64,000 nt of DNA, taken from NCBI RefSeq assembly GCF_000350225.1, contig NW_005179122.1, forward strand, positions 1 through 64,000. The letters are read 5' to 3'. Shown here piece after piece: positions 11,286-21,362 of this stretch. The stretch comes from Chondrus crispus. Taxonomy: Eukaryota > Rhodophyta > Florideophyceae > Gigartinales > Gigartinaceae. The notes under the pieces were generated by a model. That model searched no databases. It was not told the DNA's origin and worked only from the letters and a program-made list of their open reading frames with translations. The position numbers were made by a program, and so were the translations under genes. The first letter of the stretch is position 1; the number at the start of each line of letters is the position of its first letter.

Positions 11286-11552
11286 TGTGAGATATTTTTA
11301 GGGAAATATTTGCATTTTACTGTAGAGGGAGATTTTATTCTGTAGTCCGAGATTTTATTTGAATTTTAGAGAAGCGCACGCGGACGGCCCGGCGGAATCC
11401 GGGCCGGATGCGTGGACGCTTCTGGAAGGAATTTCGTAGAAATAAAAGAGAGAGGGTGACGGGCGCTGCGGGGAAGGGGGGACGACACTCGGCCAACCCT
11501 CACCACGAACGGCACGCTCCCCAGAAACGCCTCCCCCATTTCACCGACAACA
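11286..11552 (+). repeat. 5' LTR of element 1
   Basis: 267 bp, TG...CA termini, matching 18258-18524 with one difference seen. An AT-rich part (TATTTTTAGGGAAATATTTGC) precedes a GC-rich part that ends in the first bases of the sense coding frame. Confidence 0.95.
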
Positions 11553-14500
11553 TGGTACTCTTGTGGAGGGCCGACGCAGACACAAGTGCGGGCCCTAACC
11601 CTGTTACCTACGATGGGTCGAACGGGTCAGATGTTTCCAAGTTTCTGTTTGTATACGAGAACATCATTATGTGCGGCAAGCCTGACGAGGAGAAGGCAGG
11701 AGCTATCCTATGCCACCTTGAGGGTGCCGCGTTCGACCATTACTATGAAACGTATAGTCATAATGGGAGTCTGACCGAGGCCGCCAGTAACTGGGACGGT
11801 AAGAAGAGCGCCCTGTCTGACCGTTTTACGGAGGCACCGAGGCCAGAAGAAAACATCCAGAAGGCTATGAGTTGCCGACTGGATGGTAAGAACTTGCTTA
11901 CTTCGATGGATGAAATGGACAAGCTCTACAGAAGGGCTGGTTTCAACGACGAGGCAAAGTACGGCTTGCTTCGCAATGCCGTAATGGCACATTTGGATGT
12001 TGCTCAGTTCGCGATCTATCGTTCTCCGACGACGTACGAAGAACTGATGAAGACCGTGAAGGACTTTGCTGCAGGCCGTGACGCCTTCAAGGCGGCGAAA
12101 ACTGCTGCGCAGTCCGTTGAACCTGTGACGCCCAAGCGCGTACTGATGCGTTCTGATGTGGATTCTCGACAGGAAAAGCTGGAGAACAAGGTTGACGCCA
12201 TCACCAACCAGCTGGCGGAACTGTCACTGATGATGAAGAAACGACAGACGCCAGGGGACAGTGATACGAGTTGGACATGTTCCTATTGCAAGGAACTAGG
12301 GCATTCAGCGACTCGTTGTCGTTCCAACCCACACCGTGATACTCGTTGCCCAACGTGTGGGAAGATTGGACACACGACGGAGACTTGCTGGTCCCGCTTT
12401 GCTAGAAAGAATGTGGCTCATGCACGTCCTCAAGGTAACGCTGGCGCAGGAAGCGCTTATGGTCCCGAAGCAGGCCGTTCTGCCAACGACGCCGGTGACA
12501 AGGCCACCAGAGACTCGAAGCAAGTCATGGTCATAACTGAGACCACCAAGGGAGAATTGGTGGCAGCTACGAAACGCAACGCCGAAGGAGAGGCCTTGCC
12601 GAAGCAGTCGAAGAACCGTGAAGAAGTTTCGATCCCGAGGCTGCTGAATCCCACTCCAGTAGCTCCTAGGGGAACTATCCCCTGGAATGAGCCGCTGAGA
12701 GTGCCGAGAGTGAAGCCTGCACGCCAGAAGAAGAAGAATGTTTCAAAGAAGGCGGCACTCCAGGAGCACGTCGGCAAGTACAACGTCGTGTCAGAGCTGG
12801 CGAATGCGCCGTCTGGTCTAACATTTGGACAACTTGTCCGTGGAGACGCTGAAGGAGCAAGGAAGGAGATGAAGCGCCTTCTACCCAGGAGATTAGGGCG
12901 TTCTCGCGGGTTTGCGGGCCACACGGATGTCTTCCCGAGGCGTCTTCGGGTAGTTACTGTTCAAGTTTATGGAACTGATGCTCAAGCACTACTGGATTCG
13001 GGTGCGGTGCCGAACATCATGTCGCCGCACCTCATGAAGAGACTTTCTCTGACCCCAGAGAGTACGAAGAAACACATCACTGTGGCAGATGGGAAGAGCG
13101 CCCCTTGTGTTGGATCACTGCGCCAGGTCCCCGTCTCGTTTGGGGGACTGGTGAGCATGATGGACTTCCTTGTCGTTACGGGAACACCATACGACGTCAT
13201 CGTGGGGATGCCGACGTTAGAGGAGCTCCAAACTTGCATTGATTTGGGGCAACAGCATGTCCAAGTAACTGTGGGTGCTGAAACGATTCGACTAAGTCTT
13301 GAGATGGATGAAGACCATAAGCAGCCGGGATCCGCTACCGACAGTGAGGACTTCACGTCAGACTCGGGGGCCGTGCCGGCTGACTCGACTGACACGGATG
13401 AAGACTTCGTCCTTTCGATGCGTGACAGGGTGCCGTTTGAACCAGACCTTGCCTGGGCGGGAGCAGTCACTGAGGACGAAGATCTTCATGCTGGACTTCG
13501 GGACCTAGCTGGGGAAGGTTCAGAGTACGAGCCGGCGGATGAGAAAGAGAAGAGAGATGAGAAGGAGGAACTTCTCATGTCTAAGCTGAGCCATATCAGC
13601 AGAGAGAACGCCGACCGCATAATATGTTCTATCAAGAGTATGGGAATAGCTGCATGGTCTTTGGACGAACTCAGGCCGGTAGATGTCCCTGTGTCACATT
13701 CTTTTGAGTTAAATGACGACAGACCCATTTCGCACGCCGTTCGGAGGCTCCCTCCGAGACACAACGCGGTAGTGCGCGAGGAGATCGAGAAGATGCAGAA
13801 GGCAGGGATCATTACCCCCTCTGTAGCTCTTTGGTCGTTTCCGGTCGTCATCGCAACGAAGAAGGACGAGAAACCTCGCTTCTGTGTTGACTACCGCGCG
13901 CTTAACCGGGTGATGAAGGCCGACAAGTGGCCGTTGCCCAAAATGGAAGAAATATTCGACGACCTTGAAGGAAGCAAAGTGTTCACTACCCTGGACTTGT
14001 TCTCGGGTTATTGGCAAGTGCGGATGGCTTCATGGTGCAAAGAACAGACGACGTTTGTCTGTCGGTACGGGACCTTTCAATTTGAAGTGATGCCATTCGG
14101 GCTCATGAACGCTCCTTCAACATTTCAAAGGATGATGGATGGCGTATTCAGAGACCTGCCATTCGTCTGAGTATACCTTGATGACGTGGTTATCTTTTCA
14201 AAGTCCTTGGACGTCCATGTTGACCATTTAATTGAAGTGTTCGAGCTGATTGCTCGCAGTGGATTGAAGTTGAAGCTTGCGAAGTGTTCCTTCGCGCAAT
14301 CACAGACCAGGCTATTGGGGCACGTCATCGGAAAGAAGGGGATTGAGGTGGATCCAGAGAAGACATCGATCATTTGGGACACCCCCGAGCCGCGCGCCAA
14401 GACGGAGTTACGAAGCTTCCTTGAGCTAGCGGGGTATTACCGCCGATTTATCCCTAAGTTCGCAGAAGTCTCTGCATCGTTGCATGCTGCTACTTCTACC

Positions 14501-16278
14501 AAAGTCGAATTTGAATTTACGGAAGGGATGCGGACCGCCTTCCAGGAGTTAAAGAAGAAGGTGACGTCTCCTCCGCTGTTGGCGCTCCCGAAGTTTGACG
14601 AACCCTTCGTGGTCGAGACAGATGCATCCAACATGGCAGTGGGAGCAGTTCTGGCTCAGAAGAAGGAAGACAAGAAGGTTCACCCGATACAATACGCCAG
14701 CAGGACGATGAAGGAGACTGAGAAGAAGTACTCCACCTGTGAGAGAGAAGCATTAGCGGTGATCTTCGCGCTAAAGAAATTTCAGGTGTATTTGCTCTCA
14801 ACGCAAAAGTTCAAGTTGATTACGGATCACCAAGCGCTTCAGTATGCGTTCAAAAAGAAGGACATCCACGGTAGACTTGCCCGTTGGATGGATTTCCTGG
14901 CGGAGTACGAATTCGAGATATTGTACCGCCCCGGCTCAAAGAATTGTGCCGCTGACTTTCTCTCGCGTCTACGAAAAGACGATGGCAGGCGCGAGGAGGA
15001 TGAGGGGGACCTGGTATGTGCTGCCGCTTTTGCGAAAGGAGATATACTGAAAGACATGGAACCTCATGTGCTGGACACGTACCGTTATCTCGAAGGAGAA
15101 GAGATGGTCGAGCAAGATGCTGCGCAGAGGCGCAGAATCAAGAAGAACTACAGGCGGTGCCTCGCCTGGAACGGAAGGCTGTTTGGCAGGATGAAAATGG
15201 GATCAGAACAATCCCTTCTCGGGGGACTCGACTGCAGATATTGCGGTCGCTGCATGACGACATTGGCCACTGGGACGCTACAGCTACGAAGCAGTTCGTC
15301 CTTGACAGGTACTGGTGGCCGGGAGTTCATGGTAATATCTACGCCTACGTTCGTGGATGCGAAGGCTGCCAAAAGGCTGCGCCCATCCCGACGTACAAAA
15401 GCACGGCGGTGATACCAGTCTCTCAGCTCTTTGAGACATTCTCGATAGACTTTGCGGGACCCCTTCCCAAGACGAAGAACGGAAAACGTTACATCCTGAT
15501 AGCGGTCGAACATCTGACTGGTTGGCCCCTGGCTTGGGCAACCGAGACCGCTACGTCTGCGGAAGCTGTCAAGTTCGTGGAGGAGGAGATCATCCATTCG
15601 TTTGGTCCCCCTCGGACCATAGTCTCAGATAACGCAACATGTTTCAGCGCGACAGCTTTGAAGAACTTCATGGTACGACAGGGAATTTCATGGAAACTGG
15701 TCCTCGCCTATGCTCCTATGTCCAACGGAAAAGCGGAGCGTATGGTCGGGACCATCAAGCGTTCAATTCGGAAGACTCTGTTGGGACGGGGCGCCGCTAG
15801 CCACAAGTGGGAATCAGCGCTGAAGCAGATCCTGTACGGATACTGCCGACGCCGGCTGTCGGACGGGTTCTCCCCGTTTAAGCTGATGTATGGAGTAAAG
15901 CCGCCCGCGCAACCCCAGACCGAACTGAACCAAATCCGGTGGGGCGGCGTTGAGGCGCGCAACTTGGAACTGTTAGCGACGCTCGCGCTCCGATCGACGA
16001 GGGCGGCTAAACAGTTGGAAAAGAGGAGCAAGAGAATGACGGTTGTGTCGCCACGCCAGTTCGACGTACACGATCAAGTTCTGGTCGCCCGAGGAACAGC
16101 CCTAGGAGGGTTACAGAAGTGGCCCCTAGGGGAGTCGAAGTACTACGGCCCATGCCGGGTAGTACGAGCCAAGCACCCGCGGTACACACGCGTGTCGCCG
16201 GGATTGCGCTACAGTCGACGGGATATACATGCAAGACGTTTAATCCCTTTTATTCAGAAACCCGCACATCTTATGTAG
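11552..16278 (+). CDS. gag-pol coding region of Ty3 element 1 (fossil)
   Basis: Domains seen in order: a Gag-like region (about 11.6-12.2 kb); two CCHC zinc knuckles (CSYCKELGHSATRC and CPTCGKIGHTTETC, about 12.28-12.39 kb); aspartic protease with LLDSGA (about 13.0 kb); reverse transcriptase with FCVDYRALN, LDLFSGYWQ, MPFGLMNAPSTFQ and YLDD (13.7-14.3 kb); RNase H with VVETDASNMAVGAVL (14.6-14.9 kb); integrase with a GCEGCQ zinc-binding part and an IDFAGPLPK...IVSDNATCF core (15.3-15.9 kb). The frame is open from an ATG inside the LTR; another ATG straddles the LTR end at 11552. About two breaks in total, so probably not translated as one polyprotein at this locus. Confidence 0.85.
11553..11570 (+). 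promoter_or_regulatory. Probable tRNA primer-binding site of element 1
   Basis: TGGTACTCTTGTGG follows the LTR end without a spacer. TGG is the complement of a tRNA CCA end, as is usual for Ty3 elements. The tRNA is not identified. The site lies inside the open sense frame. Confidence 0.5.
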
Positions 16279-16355
16279 GTGTGATGCATTTTAATATTTC
16301 GCATGTACTAGATTGAAGGCGATTGAGATTGATTTCGTTTCTTATGCATGAACTA

Positions 16356-17828
16356 TCAGTGTTTGCTGCTTGAGGAACCCCTACGCACGGCAATTACCTT
16401 GCCATGGGAGGATTTGGGGCCACGATTTCCTCGGCGAACCTTTTTGGATTTCCTCTCCCGGCCGGGACTCTGACTGGCGTCTCTACGCTGCCGGGTTGTT
16501 CGGCGCAAGAGACGCACATCATCGAAGTACTGGAACTTTGTCGGATCGGCGGCCGGACAGCACAAGCGAAGAGAAGTGTCCTTGAGCTGCATGGCGAAAC
16601 GTTCTGCGCAATCGTAGATCAGCGCCGGTTCCGTCCGTGCGTCTATGCAGACGGCGTGTTGGAGATGGTTAACGTCGGTGATGCGAAGAACGTAGACACC
16701 CGCTTGCTCCCGCGGCAGACGAAGTAACCAGCTAACAGCAGAGCTGCGCCACAGAGGGAGTCTGGAGCTGGATCTCCCTTGGATGAAAGCCCCCGGCGGT
16801 GGGGCCACATGATCAAGAGAAACTGTTCCGTGGTGATCTGCTCGGATTACCCTCTGAATGTGCGTAAAGTGGTGCACGCTCGGGGAATAGTCCATCTGAC
16901 GCTCGAACGCGGCGACTCGGGCCGCTTCCGCCACCCATAGGCGGTCAGCAGCACCGCGACCAACGACAAGGAACATAGCGTTGCAGACCGCAGACCGGAT
17001 GCACAAGACGGTATTGTCTTGGAACGCTACGGTCCGGGACGTGCAAAGGTACCGGGAAGCGAGTGGGGAGACGTCGCGTGACATAGCAAAGTTCACTCGC
17101 TTCCTATTCCCTCTATTCTGGCTACACCAATTGTCGATAGCCAGAATAGCGTCCATACGCGTTGAGCACTCCTTAACGAAGGAAGAGTTGAAGCCCCGGC
17201 GGGCGGTGCCGTTCGCAGAGGGCACGCGATTGAAGGTCATCGTGTAGAGAAGTATCATGTACTTCTCTGGACTCCCCTCTCCGACGGCGTAGTGGCAACC
17301 CTTGACCTCGCCGTTACCGCCATCAGAGCACCAGACAAATTCGACGACCCACTCTGGGTCGTCGCAGCAGGTGTACTCCGTCCCGTCGCTGTGGCTCTCG
17401 GTGAGCCCCAGCCGGTAGCAGCGGTCGGAGGTGAACCATGCCTTGCGAGCGAGGCGGGCCGATACGAAGGCCAACACATGGGCCCCGAAGAGAAGCCGGG
17501 CCCCGGCGGCAGATACGGCCGCTACGACGGACGCCCGGTTGCCCACTTCCTTATATTTGATTCGGAAAGAACCATCTCCTACTTGGTACCGAAGCGCGGA
17601 GGCGTCGGAACGTCCCGCGTGCTCCCAAAGGTCAGGGAGATGTTCGGCATTACTTGGGTCTTCGAAGTCGATGAAGGGGCAATTCACGCCATGAGACGCC
17701 CTTTCAGTGACGTCCTGGCCGTTCTCTCGCCACACGCCCGCTGAACGGCGGGCGGCCCTAGTGGCGATAGCGCGGCGTGGTACCTTCCCGCCGGTGGAAG
17801 CCGTCGACGTCTGCTTGGTTCGAACCAT
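16356..17828 (-). CDS. Antisense gene in Ty3 element 1: histone H3-tail mimic with basic C-terminus
   Basis: An intact 490-codon frame, tail-to-tail with pol (78 bp apart) and reading away from the 3' LTR. The ATG at 17828 is the only ATG near the start. After Met the protein reads VRTKQT, STGGK (10-14), PR (16-17), AT (21-22), AARRSA (24-29): 19 of the first 29 positions equal canonical histone H3. K4, S10, T11, K14, R17, R26 and S28 are kept; R8 is T, K9 is A, K18, K23 and K27 are R. No histone fold follows. Residues 40-260 are unrecognised and Cys-rich. AFQDNTVLCIRSAVCNAMF (268-286) with YVLRITDVNHLQHAVCID and IYDC offers a possible papain-like C276/H391/D406 set. Residues 441-490 are Arg/Lys/Ser-rich, a likely nuclear signal. 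Tail similarity is seen directly; nuclear action and peptidase fold are inferred. Not a shadow: no sense frame covers it. Confidence 0.75.
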   Translation of the reverse strand: MVRTKQTSTASTGGKVPRRAIATRAARRSAGVWRENGQDVTERASHGVNCPFIDFEDPSNAEHLPDLWEHAGRSDASALRYQVGDGSFRIKYKEVGNRASVVAAVSAAGARLLFGAHVLAFVSARLARKAWFTSDRCYRLGLTESHSDGTEYTCCDDPEWVVEFVWCSDGGNGEVKGCHYAVGEGSPEKYMILLYTMTFNRVPSANGTARRGFNSSFVKECSTRMDAILAIDNWCSQNRGNRKRVNFAMSRDVSPLASRYLCTSRTVAFQDNTVLCIRSAVCNAMFLVVGRGAADRLWVAEAARVAAFERQMDYSPSVHHFTHIQRVIRADHHGTVSLDHVAPPPGAFIQGRSSSRLPLWRSSAVSWLLRLPREQAGVYVLRITDVNHLQHAVCIDARTEPALIYDCAERFAMQLKDTSLRLCCPAADPTKFQYFDDVRLLRRTTRQRRDASQSPGRERKSKKVRRGNRGPKSSHGKVIAVRRGSSSSKH

Positions 17829-18244
17829 AGTGCGCACAGGGAGTACCGCCCGAAGGACGACAGAGCTCTCGTGCGCGGCTCGAGACGCTGTGCGTTTCTC
17901 AGAAGTCCCGAAACGGGAACGACTGGAAACGGAGCCTCAGGCGACGCGCAGAGCACGCGGCCTGAGTCCCAGACGACGATTGACGTCAGCGACCACAGTC
18001 CCTGGCGACGCGGAGACCATGCGGCCCGAGGCTGACGCGAAGCTGACGTTGGGCAACCGGAATTCGGGCGATGCAGATGAAGCGTGGCTTGAAATTGACT
18101 GTTAGAAGTTCGACGGCGAGAGAGGCGCGAGGAGGCAGGGAGAGTGCAGTTCAGTGGCAAGGTGGAAAGACGGTGGCCGGAGCGGTCACGCGAGGAAGCA
18201 GGGCCAGTATATTTACGTGCAGCGGCAGCCCCGTGGGCTGCCCT
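17829..18244 (-). promoter_or_regulatory. Presumed promoter region of the antisense gene
   Basis: 420 bp of GC-rich sequence between the antisense ATG and the 3' LTR, with no competing long frame. ATATTTACGTGC around 18209 is the only AT-rich spot. Placement implies that antisense transcription starts here or in the 3' LTR; no core promoter element is clear. Confidence 0.3.
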
Positions 18245-18254
18245 GAGGAGGGGG
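18245..18254 (+). promoter_or_regulatory. Polypurine tract of element 1
   Basis: GAGGAGGGGG lies 3 bp before the 3' LTR, the position of the plus-strand primer in LTR retrotransposons. Confidence 0.65.
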
Positions 18255-18257
18255 TCA

Positions 18258-18524
18258 TGTGAGATATTTTTAGGGAAATATTTGCATTTTACTGTAGAGG
18301 GAGATTTTATTCTGTAGTCCGAGATTTTATTTGAATTTTAGAGAAGCGCACGCGGACGGCCCGGCGGAATCCGGGCCGGATGCGTGGACGCTTCTGGAAG
18401 GAATTTCGTAGAAATAAAAGAGAGAGGGTGACGGGCGCTGCGGGGAAGGGGGGACGACACTCGGCCAACCCTCACCACGAACGGCACGCTCCCCAGAACC
18501 GCCTCCCCCATTTCACCGACAACA
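18258..18524 (+). repeat. 3' LTR of element 1
   Basis: 267 bp matching the 5' LTR with one difference seen, followed by the AAGGG target duplication at 18525-18529. It repeats the start of the sense frame (ATG at 18380). Confidence 0.95.
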
Positions 18525-18529
18525 AAGGG

Positions 18530-20530
18530 ATAGGATGCTGGACGTCTATGGTCACAGGGCGGGTATGATAATTCTGAGGAAAAGGGTTCAGGGTTGGTTG
18601 TGGCGATAAAGAGGAGGGCGAATAGGTCAGCAAAGAAGCTGGGCTTATGCCTGTCTATCTTTCATTGCTATGCTCTGCTGCCGCATAAATGTTATGCTGC
18701 CGCCCGCCCTCGCGTCCGTGTGAAACGGGCTAAAACTTACTACGAATTGCGTCCGTAGTCAGCGTGTGTCCATTTTGCCACCTTCGCATTCCGCCGCGCA
18801 TGGCATTTGAACCACCCCGCTTCCGCTCCCATGCGGTTCCCTGTTTGCAATTCATTTGCTTGTATTGCTTATGCCGCTTTCCTGCCCTTTCTGTCGTCGG
18901 TAGCTGAGCTCCTATTCTGAAACGCGTCCTTTGCCACGGTCCGCTATCAGCACCCCTTCGCCTCGTAGCGCTCGCAATTTGGGTTTGGACTGTGTACACA
19001 TCTCCTTTGGCGATCTTCGCTCGCTGATCCAAAGCTAACATTGGCTTTAACAACTGTACCCAAGGGTACTTTACCCTCAGAGCGTCGCAACGTGCTGGCA
19101 GGGTACACCAGGACACCGGATGATACTGTACCCAAGGGTATAATAGGTAATCTTCATAGTAAAATAACTAAGTAATTCAGCTCGACTCACACGTCAAATC
19201 TGCAAATACTGTACAGAAGCCCTCAAATGCTGTAGAGTAAGAAACGTATGCTTCGAGGACAGAATAACAGTGCAACGTAGTAACTAGCACAGGTGGTAGC
19301 GGGATCAAACGGATGAAGAACGGGGAAAAGCGCGAGCTACAGTATCCGAAAACAATCAGCAAGAGAACGTTTACAACTAATTAACTGAGCAACTGTCGAA
19401 GGGATGCAAAGCGGAGAACAGAGAACGAGAACTGCGCGATAAACAGGTTGAAGCGATGGAGGTACTTGGTAGGAAAAGTGGCACATCACACGCATAGAAA
19501 TACCGCACACTTAATGAGTGGAAGCTGCAACTCAAATAAATCTCGAGATACGAGAGTTGGTCCGAGGAGGCTTTTTGAGCAAAGGCCATGTACTTGGATA
19601 CTTCCTTGAACATAGCCTAAGTTTCACAATTGAGAGAAATTAATACATCCTCAAGAAAATTTGCAATCATAGACAAGGCTGTATTTTTGATCTTCTCAAG
19701 TCTCTCTTGGACGGAAACCACTTGTAGTATCCTCTGAAAAACTCAGCCCATCTCTAAATAAGTTATCCTCATTGCAACGCGATATGGTACGTTTCACGTC
19801 GGCATTGAGGCGTCTACTACCATTCCATCCTGCATTGAGACCACAGACCACATCTATATCAACTTGCAATCGTTACTTCAGCTATTTGTGTGTATGATTC
19901 GAGCCTGTTGCTGAACAGGAACTTGTTCTAGGTCTCGATCCCTCGCCGACTGGTACTCCTTCTGTCAACTCATCGGGGAAGGGTCCTTATTCTCTGATGA
20001 AAGGGCCTTCCCGGGTCGCCCAGAACATCACAGAGGAAAGTTCGGATGACACTGTAGGAGTTGCGAGCAATAAAATGGATCGCAAATAAGGAGATAATAT
20101 CAAACTTTAAACTCTCGGTAGGACTCAAGACACTCCATTAAAGAAGCCAAGATTTCGTTATTTCAGGTGGAAGATTTCTTTGTCCCTGTCCGTGACCTTT
20201 GTCGAGCGGTGCCACCGTGTGAACGCTCAAACAAACAAGTACATCCTAAGAACCACTCAGAACTGAGCTCAACTAGATCATTGTCCGCGGCCCATGGCTG
20301 CAGGGTGCTTTGATTCATGCCACCAGGCACATGCGTTGCAAAAGCGCCCATACCGGCGTTCTGAGCGTCATTTTCCTCTTCTCTGTTCGCCCCTCATCGC
20401 CAACAGCACCAAATCGCACATGCCGCACAATTTTGCGAGCCCCGAGAAATCGTTTCCAAGCATAGAAGGGAAACTTTAACACCCTCTTATGTATTTTAAT
20501 GTGTGCAGTCGTTACGTCCTCGCGATTTAC
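18530..20530. other. Intergenic, 2 kb without a supported gene
   Basis: Short frames on both strands lack known domains and start context. The only structure is the 19066-19108 palindrome listed separately and paired TACCCAAGGGTA motifs next to it. Nothing else is recognised. Confidence 0.5.
19066..19108. repeat. Third copy of the CCTCAGAGxGTCGCAACGTG palindrome
   Basis: TTTACCCTCAGAGCGTCGC continues to AACGTGCTGGCAGGGTACACC, matching the terminal palindrome of the dispersed repeat at 21597 and 11130-11212, but without the rest of that repeat. It is flanked on both sides by TGTACCCAAGGGTA. Either a solo end of the same element or an independent short element. Confidence 0.6.
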
Positions 20531-21362
20531 AAGTACTGTACCTTGTTCGCTGTTGAAGTTCAGTATGGATGAGAATGCAAATAAGCAAAGATGGATTTGA
20601 AAATTGAATAAAGGCGAAACCAGAGCGATGAATGAGAACTACAGGTCAGGTGTTATTCTGGTTTAATTGCAGGGAAATGTTTCAAGGATCCTATCCATGA
20701 AACGTACACGGTCGGCGATCAAATAACATCCCAACTAACACCATCCGTGAGAGCTCCTCTTGCTTGGCGATTTCTCGACTTGGTCGTCCGGTTTTCAGCA
20801 GTGGTAGAAAACACAACGTCCCCCCCCCGCATGGAGCGATCCTATGCCAATTATACTCGTCTTAAGTTAGAAGCAGCAGCATGCCCCACTTTGACCACCA
20901 AGCTCACAGGCAAACGCACGGCAGCCAGATCTCCCCGCGCACGAGTTCAGAGTGCCTGTAACGTCGGTGGAGCATACACAGGGGCAACCGTCAGCCGTTG
21001 CTGTTTGGGCAAACATGAGAGCCATGAGGGCGACAAGCAAGATAGAGAAGAGTTTGCAAGCCATTTCAGAGTGTTTGGTGTGTGTAGAAGAGAGAGGATG
21101 AGTTTTTCTTTTGGTGGATGTTGTGGATTGTGGGGTTGGTAGGAGAGGGATGGTACGGCGTATACGAAGCTGTGTTTAAGTACTACTCCAAGCATTTTGC
21201 CCAGCACCACGAACACCCTCGCCCTCTGAACCTGTCTTGCATGACGATAGACGATAGGTGAGAGTTGCCTTGAGAGTTGCCGAAAAGAGGCTCTAGAAGC
21301 ATTGCAGAAATGCATGCAATGATACAGCCCGCCCGTCAATGCCAATTATTGTATCTGCTACC
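20531..21362 (-). repeat. Left arm of a large inverted duplication
   Basis: Its reverse complement matches 22367-23170 and continues past an inserted transposon at 24018-24027. The inner boundary is GTATCTGCTAC. The arms are similar by eye, with substitutions and small indels. It contains the minus-strand copy of the cysteine-rich peptide gene. Confidence 0.9.
20867..21064 (-). CDS. Small secreted cysteine-rich peptide, left copy
   Basis: 65 codons. Residues 1-24 form a classic signal peptide: K4, a hydrophobic core LFSILLVALMALMFA, and a TATA|DG cleavage site by the small-residue rule. The mature peptide of about 41 residues has nine cysteines: C-x-C-x-C near the start (CPCVC), three spaced ones, and a terminal CCC then F. 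Such spacing suggests a disulphide-rich extracellular peptide, but I do not recognise a named family and assign no activity. It lies on the left arm of the inverted duplication and diverges from its twin at 22647. The two proteins differ at residue 2 and in a short segment (AGRSG here, AASPG in the twin), with everything else kept. Start chosen as the only ATG before the signal peptide. Confidence 0.7.
   Translation of the reverse strand: MACKLFSILLVALMALMFAQTATADGCPCVCSTDVTGTLNSCAGRSGCRAFACELGGQSGACCCF

Larger units (their letters stand above)
11286..18524 (+). mobile_element. Ty3/gypsy LTR retrotransposon (element 1) with an antisense gene
   Basis: Two 267-bp direct repeats begin TGTGAG and end CGACAACA, and are flanked by the 5-bp target duplication AAGGG (11281-11285 and 18525-18529). 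I see one difference between the LTRs, so insertion is recent. Parts in order: LTR, gag, protease, RT, RNase H, integrase (the Ty3 order), a tail-to-tail antisense gene, a GA-rich tract, LTR. The sense coding part shows about two breaks; LTRs, target duplication and the antisense gene look whole. No chromodomain is seen at the integrase end. Confidence 0.95.

Noticed and set aside
16356-17828. A captured histone H3 gene
   Set aside because: Only the first 29 residues resemble H3; the histone fold (alpha-N to alpha-3 sequence) is absent.
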